A stretch of DNA of 64,000 nucleotides from Eggerthellaceae bacterium (GCA_910575165.1 CAJTDS010000003.1:176183-240182), one strand, 5' to 3'. Positions 15,285 through 25,499 are shown, numbered from the stretch's first letter. The notes: a model not told the origin generated them from the sequence alone. Numbers and translations: made by a program.

Positions 15285-16646
15285 ATGGGCACGCAAGCTG
15301 AGGTGGAGCAGGGCGCGCCGACCGGCACGCAGCGGCGGGTCGCGTCTGCTGCCGAAGTCAACATGGACGAGCTGGCGCAGCGCTGCGGCGTGCCGCCCTT
15401 GGTGCGCTTCTCGTTCGTGGAGGGCGGCGGCGTTACCAGCGCGAAGGGCTTTTCGGCCGCAGGCGTGCATGCGGGCTTTCGCGACGATCCGCATAGGCTC
15501 GACATGGCCCTGGTGGCATCCGGGGATCCCTGCTCCTGCGCTGCGACGTTCACGCGCAACGTGTTCTGCTCGGCGCCGGTGCAGGTAAGCCGCGCCCATC
15601 TGGGAGGGTGCGGTTACGGAACGGCCCGGGCCGTGGTGGTCAACTCCGGAAACGCCAACGCCGCCACGGGCGAGCAGGGACTGCGTGCCGCCCAGGAGAC
15701 GGCGCGGCTGGCGGGCGAGGCCGTGGGCTGCCCGGCTTCCGAGGTGATGGTTGCCTCGACGGGGGTCATCGGCGTGCACCTGCCGCTTGGGCCCTTCGAG
15801 TCCGGCCTACCCCGGGCGGTCTTACAGCTGTCGCCGGAAGGTGGGGCGCGTGCCGCGCGGGCCATCATGACCACCGACACGGTACCCAAGACCGCAGCCG
15901 TGCGCTTTCCCGGCGACGCCGTGGGGTATCCCGGCGCCACCTTCACGGTGGGGGGCATGGCCAAGGGGTCGGGCATGATCATGCCGAACATGGCCACCAT
16001 GATCGCCGTGGTCACCACCGACGCGCCGGTGCGCGACGACATGCTGCACCGCTGCCTGGTGTGCGCCGTTCAGGGCAGCTTCAACAAGGTCACCGTGGAC
16101 TCGGACACCTCCACCAACGACAGCTGCTTTCTGCTGGCAAGCGGCAAGGCGGCCGATGGCCAGCCCTGCTTCTCCGAAGGCTCGCCCGCCCTCGCGGCCT
16201 TCCAGTGCGCGCTCGACGGCGTGTGCCAGAGCCTGGCGCGTCAGATGGCCGCCGACGGTGAAGGGGCCACACGCTTGGTCACCGTCACCGTGAGCGGCGC
16301 AGCCAGCGTCCAGGATGCCGATGCCGCCGCCCGCACCGTGGCGAACTCCCCGCTTGTCAAGACGGCCATCTTCGGCCATGATGCCAACTGGGGCCGCATC
16401 GCCGCCGCCCTCGGACGCTCCGGCGCTGCATTCGCCCAGGAGGACGTGGCCATATCCATCATGGGAATTCCCGTCTGCCAGTGCGGCCTGACGGTGCCCT
16501 TCGACGAGGACGAGGCCCTGCGACGTTTCCAGGCGCCCGAGGTGGTCATCGAAGCCGACCTGGGCGCCGGAGAATGCAGCACCACGGTGTGGACCTGCGA
16601 TTTCACCCACGACTACGTTTCGATCAACGGAGATTACCGCTCATGA
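15285..16646 (+). CDS. argJ: Bifunctional glutamate N-acetyltransferase / ornithine acetyltransferase
   Basis: Transfers the acetyl group from N-acetylornithine back to glutamate, closing the acetyl cycle; bifunctional members also use acetyl-CoA. About 453 residues from the ATG at 15285, which has AGAGGG upstream. The autoproteolysis site is clear as MPNMATMIAV, where the Thr after Ala becomes the N-terminal nucleophile of the beta chain. The oxyanion-hole segment VASTGVIG and the motif GHDANWGR are also present. The frame is open further upstream but without a better start. Its stop overlaps the argB start (ATGA). Whether it is mono- or bifunctional cannot be read from the sequence. Confidence 0.95.
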   Translation: MGTQAEVEQGAPTGTQRRVASAAEVNMDELAQRCGVPPLVRFSFVEGGGVTSAKGFSAAGVHAGFRDDPHRLDMALVASGDPCSCAATFTRNVFCSAPVQVSRAHLGGCGYGTARAVVVNSGNANAATGEQGLRAAQETARLAGEAVGCPASEVMVASTGVIGVHLPLGPFESGLPRAVLQLSPEGGARAARAIMTTDTVPKTAAVRFPGDAVGYPGATFTVGGMAKGSGMIMPNMATMIAVVTTDAPVRDDMLHRCLVCAVQGSFNKVTVDSDTSTNDSCFLLASGKAADGQPCFSEGSPALAAFQCALDGVCQSLARQMAADGEGATRLVTVTVSGAASVQDADAAARTVANSPLVKTAIFGHDANWGRIAAALGRSGAAFAQEDVAISIMGIPVCQCGLTVPFDEDEALRRFQAPEVVIEADLGAGECSTTVWTCDFTHDYVSINGDYRS

Positions 16647-17596
16647 AGTACGCAAAGGAGACACGGCCCAACGGAGTGGACGCACGCGCGGCGGAGCTGC
16701 TCGTAGAGGCGCTTCCCTGGATCAAGCACATCACCGGCAAGACGGTGGTCATCAAGTACGGCGGCGCCGCCATGGTGGACGAGACGCTGCGCGCCGACGT
16801 CATGGAGGACATCGTGCTCTTAAAGCTCATCGGCGCGAACCCGGTCATCGTCCACGGCGGCGGCAAGGCCATCAACCGCGCCATGGAGAGTGCGAACCTG
16901 CCGGTGGAGTTCCGCGACGGCCAGCGCGTGACCACCCCCGAGGCCATGGAGATCGTGCGCACGGTACTTACGGGCGAGGTCAACCAGGAGCTGGTGGCGG
17001 CCCTGAACGTGCACGGCAACTTCGCCGTGGGCATATCCGGGGCCGACGGAGGCGTGATCGTGGCCAAGCAGAAGTCGCCCGAGCTGGGTCGGGTGGGGGA
17101 CGTGTCCCGCATCAACCGCGCGTTGCTGGACGACCTGGTGGCCAGCGGCTACATTCCCGTGGTGGCGACGGTTGCCCTGGGCGAGGACGGCGGCTTCTAC
17201 AACGTGAACGCCGACATGGTGGCGGGGCATCTGGCTGGCGCCGTGGGGGCGCACAAGGTGATGTTCCTCACCGACGTGGACGGGCTGTACGAGAACTTCC
17301 AGGACAAGGATACGCTCATCTCGAACCTCACGCTGTTCGAGGCCCAGTACATGGTGGAGAACGAGACAGTGTCCACCGGCATGATCCCCAAGCTGCAGGC
17401 CTGCATCCAGGCGCTGCAGGACGGGGTGTTCCGCGCGCACATCATCAACGGCACCACGCCCCACGCGCTGCTTTTGGAGCTTCTGACCAGCACCGGCGTG
17501 GGCACCACCATGCACACTACCGATGAAGCCTGCACCTACGATGCGCACCCGCTGGGCAAGTTCGCGTCGAAGCTGCTGGTGAACTGCGAGAACTAG
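16643..17596 (+). CDS. argB: Acetylglutamate kinase
   Basis: Phosphorylates N-acetylglutamate, usually the feedback-controlled step of arginine synthesis. 317 residues. The amino-acid-kinase fold is visible as VVIKYGGAAM, VHGGGKAIN, a GxSGxDGG-like VGISGADGG and NVNADMVAGHLAGA. The ATG at 16643 overlaps the argJ stop by four bases, so translation is coupled. The C-terminal part carries LFLTDVDGLY-like FLTDVDGLYENF and the STGMIPKLQA loop. An N-terminal helix of about 25 residues precedes the core, as in arginine-sensitive hexameric enzymes, so arginine inhibition is likely (inference). Confidence 0.97.
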   Translation: MKYAKETRPNGVDARAAELLVEALPWIKHITGKTVVIKYGGAAMVDETLRADVMEDIVLLKLIGANPVIVHGGGKAINRAMESANLPVEFRDGQRVTTPEAMEIVRTVLTGEVNQELVAALNVHGNFAVGISGADGGVIVAKQKSPELGRVGDVSRINRALLDDLVASGYIPVVATVALGEDGGFYNVNADMVAGHLAGAVGAHKVMFLTDVDGLYENFQDKDTLISNLTLFEAQYMVENETVSTGMIPKLQACIQALQDGVFRAHIINGTTPHALLLELLTSTGVGTTMHTTDEACTYDAHPLGKFASKLLVNCEN

Positions 17597-17611
17597 GGAA
17601 GAGGCGCTGCC

Positions 17612-18883
17612 ATGTCCTTGGAAACGGAAACGCACCTGGAATCCGAGTACGTCATGGGCACCTTCGCCCGCAAGCCGGTGGAGTTCGTCGAAGGTGCGGG
17701 CATGTACCTGCGAGACGATGCGGGCAGGGACTACCTCGACTTCCTCTCGGGCATAGCCGTGTGCTCGCTGGGGCACTGCCACCCGGCGCTGGTGGCTGCT
17801 CTGCAGGAGCAGGCGGCCAAGCTTATGCACGTGAGCAACTACTTCTACATCGAACGCCGCGGCGAGCTGGCTCGGCGCCTGTCCGACCTGCTGAGCCGGG
17901 GGGAGGGCGACGGCGCGCAGCCGTGGAGGACCTTCTTCGCGAATTCCGGCGCCGAGGCCAACGAGTGCGCTATCAAGCTGGCACGGCTGTACGCCCGCAA
18001 GCGGGCTGCCGCCGACGCCGTGGCTGCCGGCGCCGACGAGCAGGGGGTTGCCGAGGCGGAAGCGGCGGCGCCCCGGCTTATCGTGACCTTGCAGAGAAGC
18101 TTTCACGGTCGCACCCTGGCCACGTTGGCCGCCACGGCCCAGCCGGCCAAGCAGGAGGCGTTCCAGCCGCTGCCCGAAGGGTTCGCGGCCACGCCCATCA
18201 ACGATTGCGAGGCCCTGCGCTGCCTTTTCGACGAGCGGGGGCCCGAAATCTGCGCGGTGCTGGTGGAGCCGGTGCAGGGGGAGTCGGGGGTTCACCCGTG
18301 CACGCCGGAGTTTATGGCGCAGATCAGGGAGCTGACCAGCCGCTGCGGAGCCCTTTTCATGTGCGACGAGGTGCAGACGGGCATCTTCCGCTGCGGCGAG
18401 GCCTTCGCGTTCCAGCGCTTGGGTGTCCTCCCGGACGTGGTGACCATGGCCAAGGGGATCGGCGGCGGCATGCCCATGGGCGCCTGCGCGGCGAGGGACT
18501 CGGTGGCTGCGGCCTTCGCGCCGGGCGACCACGGCACCACCTTCGGCGGAAGCTGCCTGGCCGTGGCGGCCGCCCATTGCGTCTTGGACGTCGTCGAGGA
18601 GGAATCCCTCGCGCAGCGCGTCGTCGAGACGGGCGACTACCTGCGCCGACGCCTGGCGGAGCTTCCCGCCGTGGCCGAGGTGCGGGGCCTGGGGCTTTTG
18701 GTGGGCGCCGACCTGACGGCCGGCCTGAGCGCCCCGGCGGTCGTGGCCGCCGCCCTGGAGAGCGGGCTTGTGCTCAACGCCACGGGCCCGTCCACCCTGC
18801 GCTTCGTCCCGCCGCTTATCTGCACCCGCGAGGACGTGGACGCCATGATGGGCATCCTCGTGCGCTGCATCGACGCGGCCTAG
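17612..18883 (+). CDS. argD: Acetylornithine aminotransferase
   Basis: A PLP-dependent class III aminotransferase that converts N-acetylglutamate semialdehyde to N-acetylornithine. 423 residues. The PLP-binding lysine is in VTMAKGIGGGMPMGA, the cofactor aspartate in FMCDEVQTG, and the substrate region reads FFANSGAEANE. An insertion of about 20 residues rich in Ala, Asp and Glu follows LYARKRAA, a local expansion relative to shorter homologues. The ATG at 17612 follows GGGAAGAGG. In other actinobacteria argF comes next; here it is followed instead by a 241-bp gap and argR. Confidence 0.96.
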   Translation: MSLETETHLESEYVMGTFARKPVEFVEGAGMYLRDDAGRDYLDFLSGIAVCSLGHCHPALVAALQEQAAKLMHVSNYFYIERRGELARRLSDLLSRGEGDGAQPWRTFFANSGAEANECAIKLARLYARKRAAADAVAAGADEQGVAEAEAAAPRLIVTLQRSFHGRTLATLAATAQPAKQEAFQPLPEGFAATPINDCEALRCLFDERGPEICAVLVEPVQGESGVHPCTPEFMAQIRELTSRCGALFMCDEVQTGIFRCGEAFAFQRLGVLPDVVTMAKGIGGGMPMGACAARDSVAAAFAPGDHGTTFGGSCLAVAAAHCVLDVVEEESLAQRVVETGDYLRRRLAELPAVAEVRGLGLLVGADLTAGLSAPAVVAAALESGLVLNATGPSTLRFVPPLICTREDVDAMMGILVRCIDAA

Positions 18884-19124
18884 GGCCGGAAGCCCTCCGC
18901 CTGGGCGTGCGCGGCCGCATTGGCCGGCCGGCAGCGTTTCGGCTGCCGTTTGGCTCCCGAAAATGTTTCAACTTTGTGTTTCTGGGCGGCACTGGCGAAT
19001 GTTGCGCTAGACTACGCTGCATATTTTCGCGCTGTGCGCTTACGGGAATGCATCACGGCACCCGAGTTTGCAGCTTTGCGGAATACGGAACAGGTTACGA
19101 GCGACGAAAGGTGCACCCGGCCCC

Positions 19125-19553
19125 ATGAAGAAGCGGCAACAGCGTCACGACGCCATTCGCGAGATCATTCGCGAGCGCGCGGTCAAGACGCAGCGCGACC
19201 TTGCCCTTGAGCTTCAGCAGGCCGGCTACGAGTGCACCCAGGCCACCATCTCCCGCGACATCATGGACATGGGCTTGCTGAAGTCCCCGGACGGCTGCTA
19301 TCTGCTGCCGGAGGAGGAGCGGCTGCAGCGCATGGTGTCCGAACTGGTGGAAGAGGTCCATGTAACCGGCAACATGGTGGTGGTGAAGACGTTCCCCGGC
19401 GGTGCCGCCGGCGTGTCCGCTGCCATCGACAACGCGCACCTGGCCGGTGCGCTGGGTACCGTGGCGGGCGACAACACCATCTTCGTGGCCGCCACCGACG
19501 GCGAGGCTGCCGAAAGCGTCGGTCGGGCCGTCGACCGCCTGCGACGACGATAG
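19125..19553 (+). CDS. argR: Arginine repressor
   Basis: An arginine-responsive transcription factor of 142 residues. The N-terminal winged helix (KTQRDLALELQQAGYECTQATISRDI) binds DNA, and the C-terminal hexamerisation domain contains the arginine-contact motif GTVAGDNTIFV. The ATG at 19125 is preferred over one at 19068 because the family N-terminus begins there and GAAAGGTG lies upstream. TGCATATTT at 19018-19026 and AATGCATCA at 19047-19055 in its upstream region resemble half ARG boxes, so autoregulation is possible. It sits between the argCJBD block and argGH. Confidence 0.95.
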   Translation: MKKRQQRHDAIREIIRERAVKTQRDLALELQQAGYECTQATISRDIMDMGLLKSPDGCYLLPEEERLQRMVSELVEEVHVTGNMVVVKTFPGGAAGVSAAIDNAHLAGALGTVAGDNTIFVAATDGEAAESVGRAVDRLRRR

Positions 19554-19853
19554 TCGCCGTCTTCCACCTGCGCGCGGGGCGCTCTCCCCGCAACCCTTCC
19601 GCACCAACAGCATTCGAGCTGAGCCGAACCGCGCGGCGAAGCCGACGACGAGCGCGCCGCCCGTCCGACCTCCTTGCGGGAAGCCCTCGCGAACCGCATG
19701 CGGGGCCGACCCGGGCAAGGGCGCGAGTGCGGCCCTGTCGGAAGGGATGTTACCTGGGAAGACGGCAAACATGCGGGAAAGACCACCGCTCAGCGCCTGC
19801 AAGGGCCGCTGCGCGTAACGAGAGACGAGCGAAAAGGGAAGGAACAACCCATC
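19554..19853. other. Intergenic region between argR and argG
   Basis: Three hundred bases without a supported gene. One short GC stem (GCGGGG with CCCCGC, 19574-19592) lies just after argR. No convincing promoter or operator was recognised. A good ribosome-binding site (AAGGGAAGGAA) precedes argG. Confidence 0.5.
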
Positions 19854-21131
19854 ATGGCAGAGCAGAAAGACAAGGTAATCCTGGCATATTCCGGCGGTTT
19901 GGACACGTCCTGCTGCATCAAGTGGCTGCAGGAGGAGAAGGGCCTGGACGTGGTGGCCGTAGTGGGGGACGTGGGACAGGAGCACGACGGGCTTGAGCCC
20001 ATCCGCAAGAAGGCGCTCGCCAGCGGCGCCATCGACTGCCAGGTGGTGGACATGCGCGACACCTTCGCCAAGGAGTACCTGACCCGGGCCTTGGCCGCCA
20101 ACGCCATGTACGAGAACAAGTACCCGTTGGTGTCGGCCTTGTCGCGCCCCCTCATCTCGAAGCACCTGGTGGACGCCGCCCATAAGTACGGCGCGCGCTA
20201 CATCGCCCACGGCTGCACCGGCAAAGGCAACGACCAGGTGCGCTTCGAAGCGTCCATCACCATGCTGGACCCCACGCTGGAGATTCTTGCCCCGGTGCGC
20301 GAGTGGGACCTGAAGACCCGCCCCGAGGAGATGGACTGGGCGCGCGCCCACGGCATCCCCGTCCCCGCCACCAAGGCCTCGCCGTACTCCATCGACGACA
20401 ACCTGTGGGGCCGCGCCATCGAGTGCGGCGTGCTGGAGAACCCCTGGACCGAGCCGCCGGCGGACATCTACACCATGACCGCGGCCCCCGAGCAGGCGCC
20501 CGATGCGCCGGAGTACGTGGAGGTCTCCTTCGCGCGCGGCGTACCCTACATGCTCGACGGCAAGCAGATGAGCTACATGGGCATCATCTACGCCCTGAAC
20601 GAGATCGCCGGGCGCAACGGCTACGGCCGCATCGACATGATCGAGAACCGCCTGGTGGGCGTGAAGAGCCGCGAGTGTTACGAGGCCCCGGGCGCCCTGG
20701 CGCTCATCACCGCCCACAAGGCCCTGGAGGATTTGGTGCTCGAGCGCGAGGTGCTGCACTTCAAGCTTGACATGGAACAGGCTTGGGCCCGCTGCGTGTA
20801 CAACGGCCAGTGGTTCAGCCCGCTCAAGGAGGCGCTGGACGCCTTCATGGCCTCCACGCAGCGCTGCCTCTCCGGCACCGTGCGCCTGAAGTTCTACAAG
20901 GGCAGCTGCACCGTGGTGGGTCGCAAGAGCGCCTACTCGCTCTACGATTACGCCCTGGCCACCTACGATGCCGACGACCAGTTCGACCACAAGGCCGCAG
21001 CCGGCTTCATCAAGCTGCAGACCCTGTCCACCAAGACCTGGGCCGCCAACCGCCGCCAGGAGGGCGCGCCGGCCGACGTGTTCGACGCCCAGAAGCAGGA
21101 GGGCCCGCTGAAGAAGGAGAAGTGGAGCTAA
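19854..21131 (+). CDS. argG: Argininosuccinate synthase
   Basis: Condenses citrulline and aspartate with ATP to give argininosuccinate. 425 residues from the ATG at 19854, which begins MAEQKDKVILAYSGGLDTS; this contains the ATP-pyrophosphatase P-loop SGGLDTS. The motifs GCTGKGNDQVRFE and SPYSIDDNLWGR, diagnostic of the family, are present. The open frame to the left is only GC-rich upstream sequence. Its TAA stop overlaps the argH ATG by one base, so the two are translationally coupled. Confidence 0.98.
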   Translation: MAEQKDKVILAYSGGLDTSCCIKWLQEEKGLDVVAVVGDVGQEHDGLEPIRKKALASGAIDCQVVDMRDTFAKEYLTRALAANAMYENKYPLVSALSRPLISKHLVDAAHKYGARYIAHGCTGKGNDQVRFEASITMLDPTLEILAPVREWDLKTRPEEMDWARAHGIPVPATKASPYSIDDNLWGRAIECGVLENPWTEPPADIYTMTAAPEQAPDAPEYVEVSFARGVPYMLDGKQMSYMGIIYALNEIAGRNGYGRIDMIENRLVGVKSRECYEAPGALALITAHKALEDLVLEREVLHFKLDMEQAWARCVYNGQWFSPLKEALDAFMASTQRCLSGTVRLKFYKGSCTVVGRKSAYSLYDYALATYDADDQFDHKAAAGFIKLQTLSTKTWAANRRQEGAPADVFDAQKQEGPLKKEKWS

Positions 21132-22537
21132 TGGCGCTGTGGTCGGGAAGGTTCACCCAGGACGTCAGCGAGTTCACCCAGCGCTTCGGCGCGTCGCTGC
21201 CCGTCGATAAGCAGCTCTACGCCCAGGACATCGCGGGATCGAAGGCCCATGCGGCCATGCTCGCCCAGGTAGGCGTCATCTCCCAGGAGGACGCCCGGAT
21301 CATCCGCCAGGGGCTCGACGACGTGCAGGGCGCCATCGAGGCGGGCGAGTTCGCCTTCGACATCAACGACGAGGACATCCACATGTCCGTGGAGAAGCGC
21401 CTGACCGAGCAGGTGGGACAGCCCGGCGCCCGCCTGCATACGGGCCGCTCGCGCAACGACCAGGTGGTCACCGACACGCGCCTGTTCGCCAAGGAGCGCG
21501 CGCGTGCCCTCATGGAGGCGAACCTGCAGCTGCGCGAGGCGCTTGTTGCCCAGGCCGAGGCCAACCGCGACGTCATCATGCCCGGCTACACCCACATGCA
21601 GCATGCCCAGCCGGTGCTGTTCGGGCATCATCTGCTTGCCTACGTGGCCATGCTGGAGCGCGACTTCGGCCGGCTGCAGGCCGCCTACGACGCAGCGGAC
21701 GCCTCGCCCTTGGGGGCGGCGGCCCTGGCGGGCACCACCTACCCGCTCGACCGCTTCATGACGGCCCGCGAACTGGGCTTCTCCCGGGTCATCGGCAACT
21801 CGCTCGACGCGGTGTCCGACCGCGACTTCCTGCTGGATCTGCTCTACGCCTGCAGCGTGTCGTGCATGCACCTGTCGCGCCTGTGCGAGGAGCTGGTGCT
21901 GTGGTCCACCTCCGAGTTCGCCTTTATCGAGCTCTCCGACGCCTTCTCCACGGGAAGCTCCATCATGCCCCAGAAGAAGAACCCGGACTTCGCCGAGCTT
22001 ATCCGCGGCAAGTGCGGGCGCGTGGTGGGCGACTTGGTGGCGCTGCTCGTCACCATGAAGTCGCTGCCGTTGGCCTACAACAAGGACCTGCAGGAGGACA
22101 AGGAGGGGGCGATCGACGCGGCCAAGACGCTGGAGGACGGCTACCAGTGCGCCGCCGGCATGATAGCCACCATGACCGTGAAGGCCGACAACATGCTGGC
22201 CCAGGCCCAGAAGGGCTACCTCGCCGCCACCGACGTTGCCGACTACCTGGCCAAACGCGGAATGCCCTTCCGCCAGGCCCATGCGGCGGTGGGGCATCTG
22301 GTGCACCTGTGCGAAGAACGGGGCTGCGACTTGTGCGACCTGTCGCTTGCCGACTTCAAAGCCGAGAGCGACCTGTTCGAGGCCGATATCGTGGGTGCTC
22401 TGGACCTGAGGGCCATCGTGGAGGCGCGCACCACCTACGGCGGCACATGTCCTTCCGAGGTGGCCCGGCAGCTGGCGGAGGCGAAGGGGAAGATCGCGTC
22501 GGATAGCGAGACGGTGCGCCCGGGTACGCGGGCCTAG
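21131..22537 (+). CDS. argH: Argininosuccinate lyase
   Basis: Splits argininosuccinate into arginine and fumarate, the last step of the pathway. 468 residues. It belongs to the fumarase/aspartase superfamily, whose signature [12 protein letters not shown] contains the catalytic serine loop. [10 protein letters not shown] and TYPLDR are further family segments. The ATG at 21131 overlaps the argG stop. The fumarate released could feed fumarate-type respiration, of interest because flavin reductases related to fumarate reductase are encoded in this window, but that link is inference only. Confidence 0.98.
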   Translation: MALWSGRFTQDVSEFTQRFGASLPVDKQLYAQDIAGSKAHAAMLAQVGVISQEDARIIRQGLDDVQGAIEAGEFAFDINDEDIHMSVEKRLTEQVGQPGARLHTGRSRNDQVVTDTRLFAKERARALMEANLQLREALVAQAEANRDVIMPGYTHMQHAQPVLFGHHLLAYVAMLERDFGRLQAAYDAADASPLGAAALAGTTYPLDRFMTARELGFSRVIGNSLDAVSDRDFLLDLLYACSVSCMHLSRLCEELVLWSTSEFAFIELSDAFSTGSSIMPQKKNPDFAELIRGKCGRVVGDLVALLVTMKSLPLAYNKDLQEDKEGAIDAAKTLEDGYQCAAGMIATMTVKADNMLAQAQKGYLAATDVADYLAKRGMPFRQAHAAVGHLVHLCEERGCDLCDLSLADFKAESDLFEADIVGALDLRAIVEARTTYGGTCPSEVARQLAEAKGKIASDSETVRPGTRA

Positions 22538-22600
22538 CTTTCAGGTAACGGCAAGGTATCGGCGCTTCTTGTGTGGGCGCCCTGCTCGCGCGGGGCGCTG

Positions 22601-22609
22601 TGGTACCAT
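22601..22609 (+). promoter_or_regulatory. Extended -10 promoter of the first penicillin-binding protein gene
   Basis: TGGTACCAT at 22601-22609, 29 bp before the GTG start. A GC-rich stem (GCGCCC and GGGCGC) directly upstream may end the argH message. Confidence 0.55.
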
Positions 22610-22637
22610 GGGCACTCGATTATCCTGGAGGTGACCT

Positions 22638-24923
22638 GTGGCTTCCCGTTCCATAAAGAACCGCCCTTCCATAAAGAAGAAGCACCCCTTCGTGGCGGTG
22701 CTCTACGTGCTGACCATCCTCTTTGCCGTTACCGTGGCAGGGGCCGTGGGCGTCTACGCGCTGGCGGCGTCCTGGATCGAGGGTCTGGACGAGATCGACG
22801 TGACCCGGGTGGAGGACATGAACACCGCCCGCCCCTCGGAGATGTACGCCGCGGACGGCACCACGCTCCTTGCTCGCTTCCAGCTTGAGAGCCGCGAACC
22901 GGTTGGCCTGTCCCAGATTTCCGACTACGTGAAGGAGGGGACGGTCGCCACCGAGGACGAGCGCTTCTACGAGCACAACGGCTACGACCTCAAGGGCATC
23001 ATGCGCGCCGCCTACGTCACCCTGACCGGCGCCGGGCGCGAGGGCGCCTCCACCATCACCCAGCAGTTCGTGCGCAACACGCTTCTGGCCGACGAGATGA
23101 ACGACATCTCCCTGAAGCGCAAGATGCGCGAGATCTACCTGGCCGTGAAGATGGAGGAGACCTACTCCAAGGACTCCATCCTGCTCATGTACCTCAACAC
23201 CATCAACTACGGCAACGGCACCTACGGCATCCAGGCCGCCAGCCAGCTGTACTTTTCGAAGAACGCCTCGGACCTGACCCTGGCCGAGGCCGCGGCGCTG
23301 GTGGGCATTCCCCAGTCGCCCACCTACAACAACCCCTTCTACAGCATGGACAACTGCATCGAGCGGCGCAACCTGGTGCTCAACCGCATGTGCTCCAACG
23401 GCTACATCAGCGTTGAGGAGCGCAACGCCGCCCAGGCCGAGGAACTGGTGCTGAACCCGTCGCTGCCCTCCACCACGGGCATCATGAAGTACCCCTATTT
23501 CACCAGCTACGTGCGCGACCTGGTGTCGAACAACTACCAGCAGATAGACCTGTTCACTGGCGGCCTGCGCATCATCACCACCTTGGACGTGGACACCCAG
23601 GAGGCGGCCGAGAACGCCATCCGCACCAAGGAGGAGTCCATCAGCCCTGCCATCGCAGGCGCTCTCGTGGCCATCGACCCGGCCAACGGCTACGTGCGCG
23701 CCCTGGTGGGCGGCAAGGACTTTGAATCATCCCAGACCAACCTTGCCACCGGCGCCGGCGGCGGGGGAGGCCGCCCCTGCGGCTCGTCATTCAAGACCTT
23801 TACGCTGGTGGCTGCGCTGGAGGAGGGGATCAGCCCCGAGACCATCGTGGACTGCACCTCGCCGGCCGACATCCCCGAGACGGAGTACAAGGACGATAAG
23901 GCGCTGAAGAACATCGACAACATCAACTACGGCTACCGCAGCATCAAGCGGGCCTTCGCCGTGTCGTCCAACACCGGCTTCGTCCGCCTGCAGGAGGCTA
24001 TCGGTCGGGCGAAGGTGCTGGCCACGGCCGAGAAGATGGGCATCACCTCCGATTTGGGCGCCTACGCGTCGCTGACCTTGGGCGAGCAGAACGTCACTAT
24101 GCTGGAGATGGCCGACGCCTACGCCACCCTGGCAAACGGCGGCATCCACTACGATGCGCAGCCGGTCTACCAGATCTACGACTACCAGGGCAATCTGGTG
24201 GTGGACAATTCCAATCCCGAAGGCACGCGGGTGCTCACCCAGGAGGTGGCCCATGCGGCGGTGGAGGTCATGAAGACCGTGGTGAGCACCGCCGAGGGCA
24301 CCGGCCGCAACGCGTCGCTTCCCAACGGGCAGCCGGTGGCGGGCAAGACCGGTACCTCCACAGACTACTACGACATCACCTTCTGCGGCATCACGCCCCA
24401 GATGTCGGTGGCCATCTGGTTCGGCGACCCGTTCAACCAGGAGGCCCTGCCGGCGCACCTGGGCGCCGACGATGTGTTCCGCACGTTCATGTCGGCGGTT
24501 CTGGAGGGCCAGGCCGCCCAGGAGTTCCCCACGGCGAAAGACCCCGAGTACAAGAAGGACTACAACAACGCCACCTACCACGTGGGCACTGTGACGCCGC
24601 AAACCCAGCAGCCGACGACGACCGTGCCCGTCACCAACGACCCAGCCGCCGACCCCGATGACGACCCGGACGATCCGGACAAGAACGGCGAGGGCAACGA
24701 GGGCGGCGAGAACTCCAATCCGTCAACAAACGCCCCCGGCAACTCCGGCAACGGCGATAATAACGGCGAGAATCCGAACCAGCCCGGCAACTCCGGCGAC
24801 CCGGGGGATACGCCTCCTCCCTCGGGCGGTGACGACCCCGGAACCTCCCCGGATCCCGGGCCGACGACGCCCGAGCCCGAACCGCCTGCCTCCAACGGCG
24901 GCGACGGGTCATCCGAGGACTGA
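22638..24923 (+). CDS. Class A penicillin-binding protein (transglycosylase/transpeptidase)
   Basis: A bifunctional peptidoglycan synthase of 761 residues that polymerises glycan from lipid II and crosslinks stem peptides. The GTG start at 22638 follows a perfect GGAGGTGA. One N-terminal transmembrane helix (about 18-46) anchors it. The GT51 glycosyltransferase has its catalytic glutamate at E106 in TEDERF. The transpeptidase motifs are S383-SFK-386, S443-S-N445 and K570-T-G. After residue about 655 comes a 100-residue tail of Asp, Asn, Gly, Pro and Ser that should be disordered and sit in the wall. The closest in-window relative is the minus-strand gene ending at 25643; the two face each other. 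Confidence 0.95.
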   Translation: MASRSIKNRPSIKKKHPFVAVLYVLTILFAVTVAGAVGVYALAASWIEGLDEIDVTRVEDMNTARPSEMYAADGTTLLARFQLESREPVGLSQISDYVKEGTVATEDERFYEHNGYDLKGIMRAAYVTLTGAGREGASTITQQFVRNTLLADEMNDISLKRKMREIYLAVKMEETYSKDSILLMYLNTINYGNGTYGIQAASQLYFSKNASDLTLAEAAALVGIPQSPTYNNPFYSMDNCIERRNLVLNRMCSNGYISVEERNAAQAEELVLNPSLPSTTGIMKYPYFTSYVRDLVSNNYQQIDLFTGGLRIITTLDVDTQEAAENAIRTKEESISPAIAGALVAIDPANGYVRALVGGKDFESSQTNLATGAGGGGGRPCGSSFKTFTLVAALEEGISPETIVDCTSPADIPETEYKDDKALKNIDNINYGYRSIKRAFAVSSNTGFVRLQEAIGRAKVLATAEKMGITSDLGAYASLTLGEQNVTMLEMADAYATLANGGIHYDAQPVYQIYDYQGNLVVDNSNPEGTRVLTQEVAHAAVEVMKTVVSTAEGTGRNASLPNGQPVAGKTGTSTDYYDITFCGITPQMSVAIWFGDPFNQEALPAHLGADDVFRTFMSAVLEGQAAQEFPTAKDPEYKKDYNNATYHVGTVTPQTQQPTTTVPVTNDPAADPDDDPDDPDKNGEGNEGGENSNPSTNAPGNSGNGDNNGENPNQPGNSGDPGDTPPPSGGDDPGTSPDPGPTTPEPEPPASNGGDGSSED

Positions 24924-24947
24924 TGAGAATCGAGTGGTGAGAGAGCT

Positions 24948-25454
24948 ATGAGGAACACGATGAAGGCGAAAGCGGCGGCTTGCGTGCTGGTGTGCGCGCT
25001 GGGCGGTGCGGCTCTGACCGGCTGCCTGGGAGCGCCAAGCGCCACGATGACCGAGGAGCAGGCGAGCAACCGCCAGTTCATGGCCCAGGTCAACCAAACC
25101 ATGGTGGACTTCCAAGACCGCATAGACGGCTTCAACGACGCCGTGTCGGCGGGTGATTTGGTGGGCATGCGCACCCAGGCCGACAACGCGTTTCGCGTGC
25201 TGGACGCTTTGGAGAAGCTGGAAGCGCCTGAGGCCCTGGCCGACGTGAAGCAGGGCTACGTGGACGGCTGCGCCGCTATGAAGGAGGCTCTGAGCGATTA
25301 CGTTGCCCTGTACGGCGACATCGAGGGCGCAACCGAGGCGGATCCTTTCGACTGGGGCACCTACGATAGCCGCATCGCCGAGGTGAAGCAGGCCTACGAC
25401 GACGGTCTTGCGAAGCTGCAGGCGGCGGACGAAGCGGCTGCAGCGAAGGAGTAG
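24948..25454 (+). CDS. Small helical lipoprotein of unknown function
   Basis: A 168-residue lipoprotein. The signal peptide with lipobox ALTGC places the lipid on about Cys26. The mature part is predicted helical, rich in Ala, Glu, Asp and Gln, with no recognised domain. ATG at 24948; a weak GAGAG lies upstream. It begins 24 bp after the penicillin-binding protein gene in the same direction and is followed by a strong terminator, so the two form an operon. A wall-associated role linked to that synthase is a reasonable guess from context only. An alternative start four codons in (MKAKAAA) cannot be excluded. Confidence 0.8.
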   Translation: MRNTMKAKAAACVLVCALGGAALTGCLGAPSATMTEEQASNRQFMAQVNQTMVDFQDRIDGFNDAVSAGDLVGMRTQADNAFRVLDALEKLEAPEALADVKQGYVDGCAAMKEALSDYVALYGDIEGATEADPFDWGTYDSRIAEVKQAYDDGLAKLQAADEAAAAKE

Positions 25455-25499
25455 GCCCGGCGCCCGACGCCTTCCGCAGGGGAGGAAGCGGGGAGCAAA

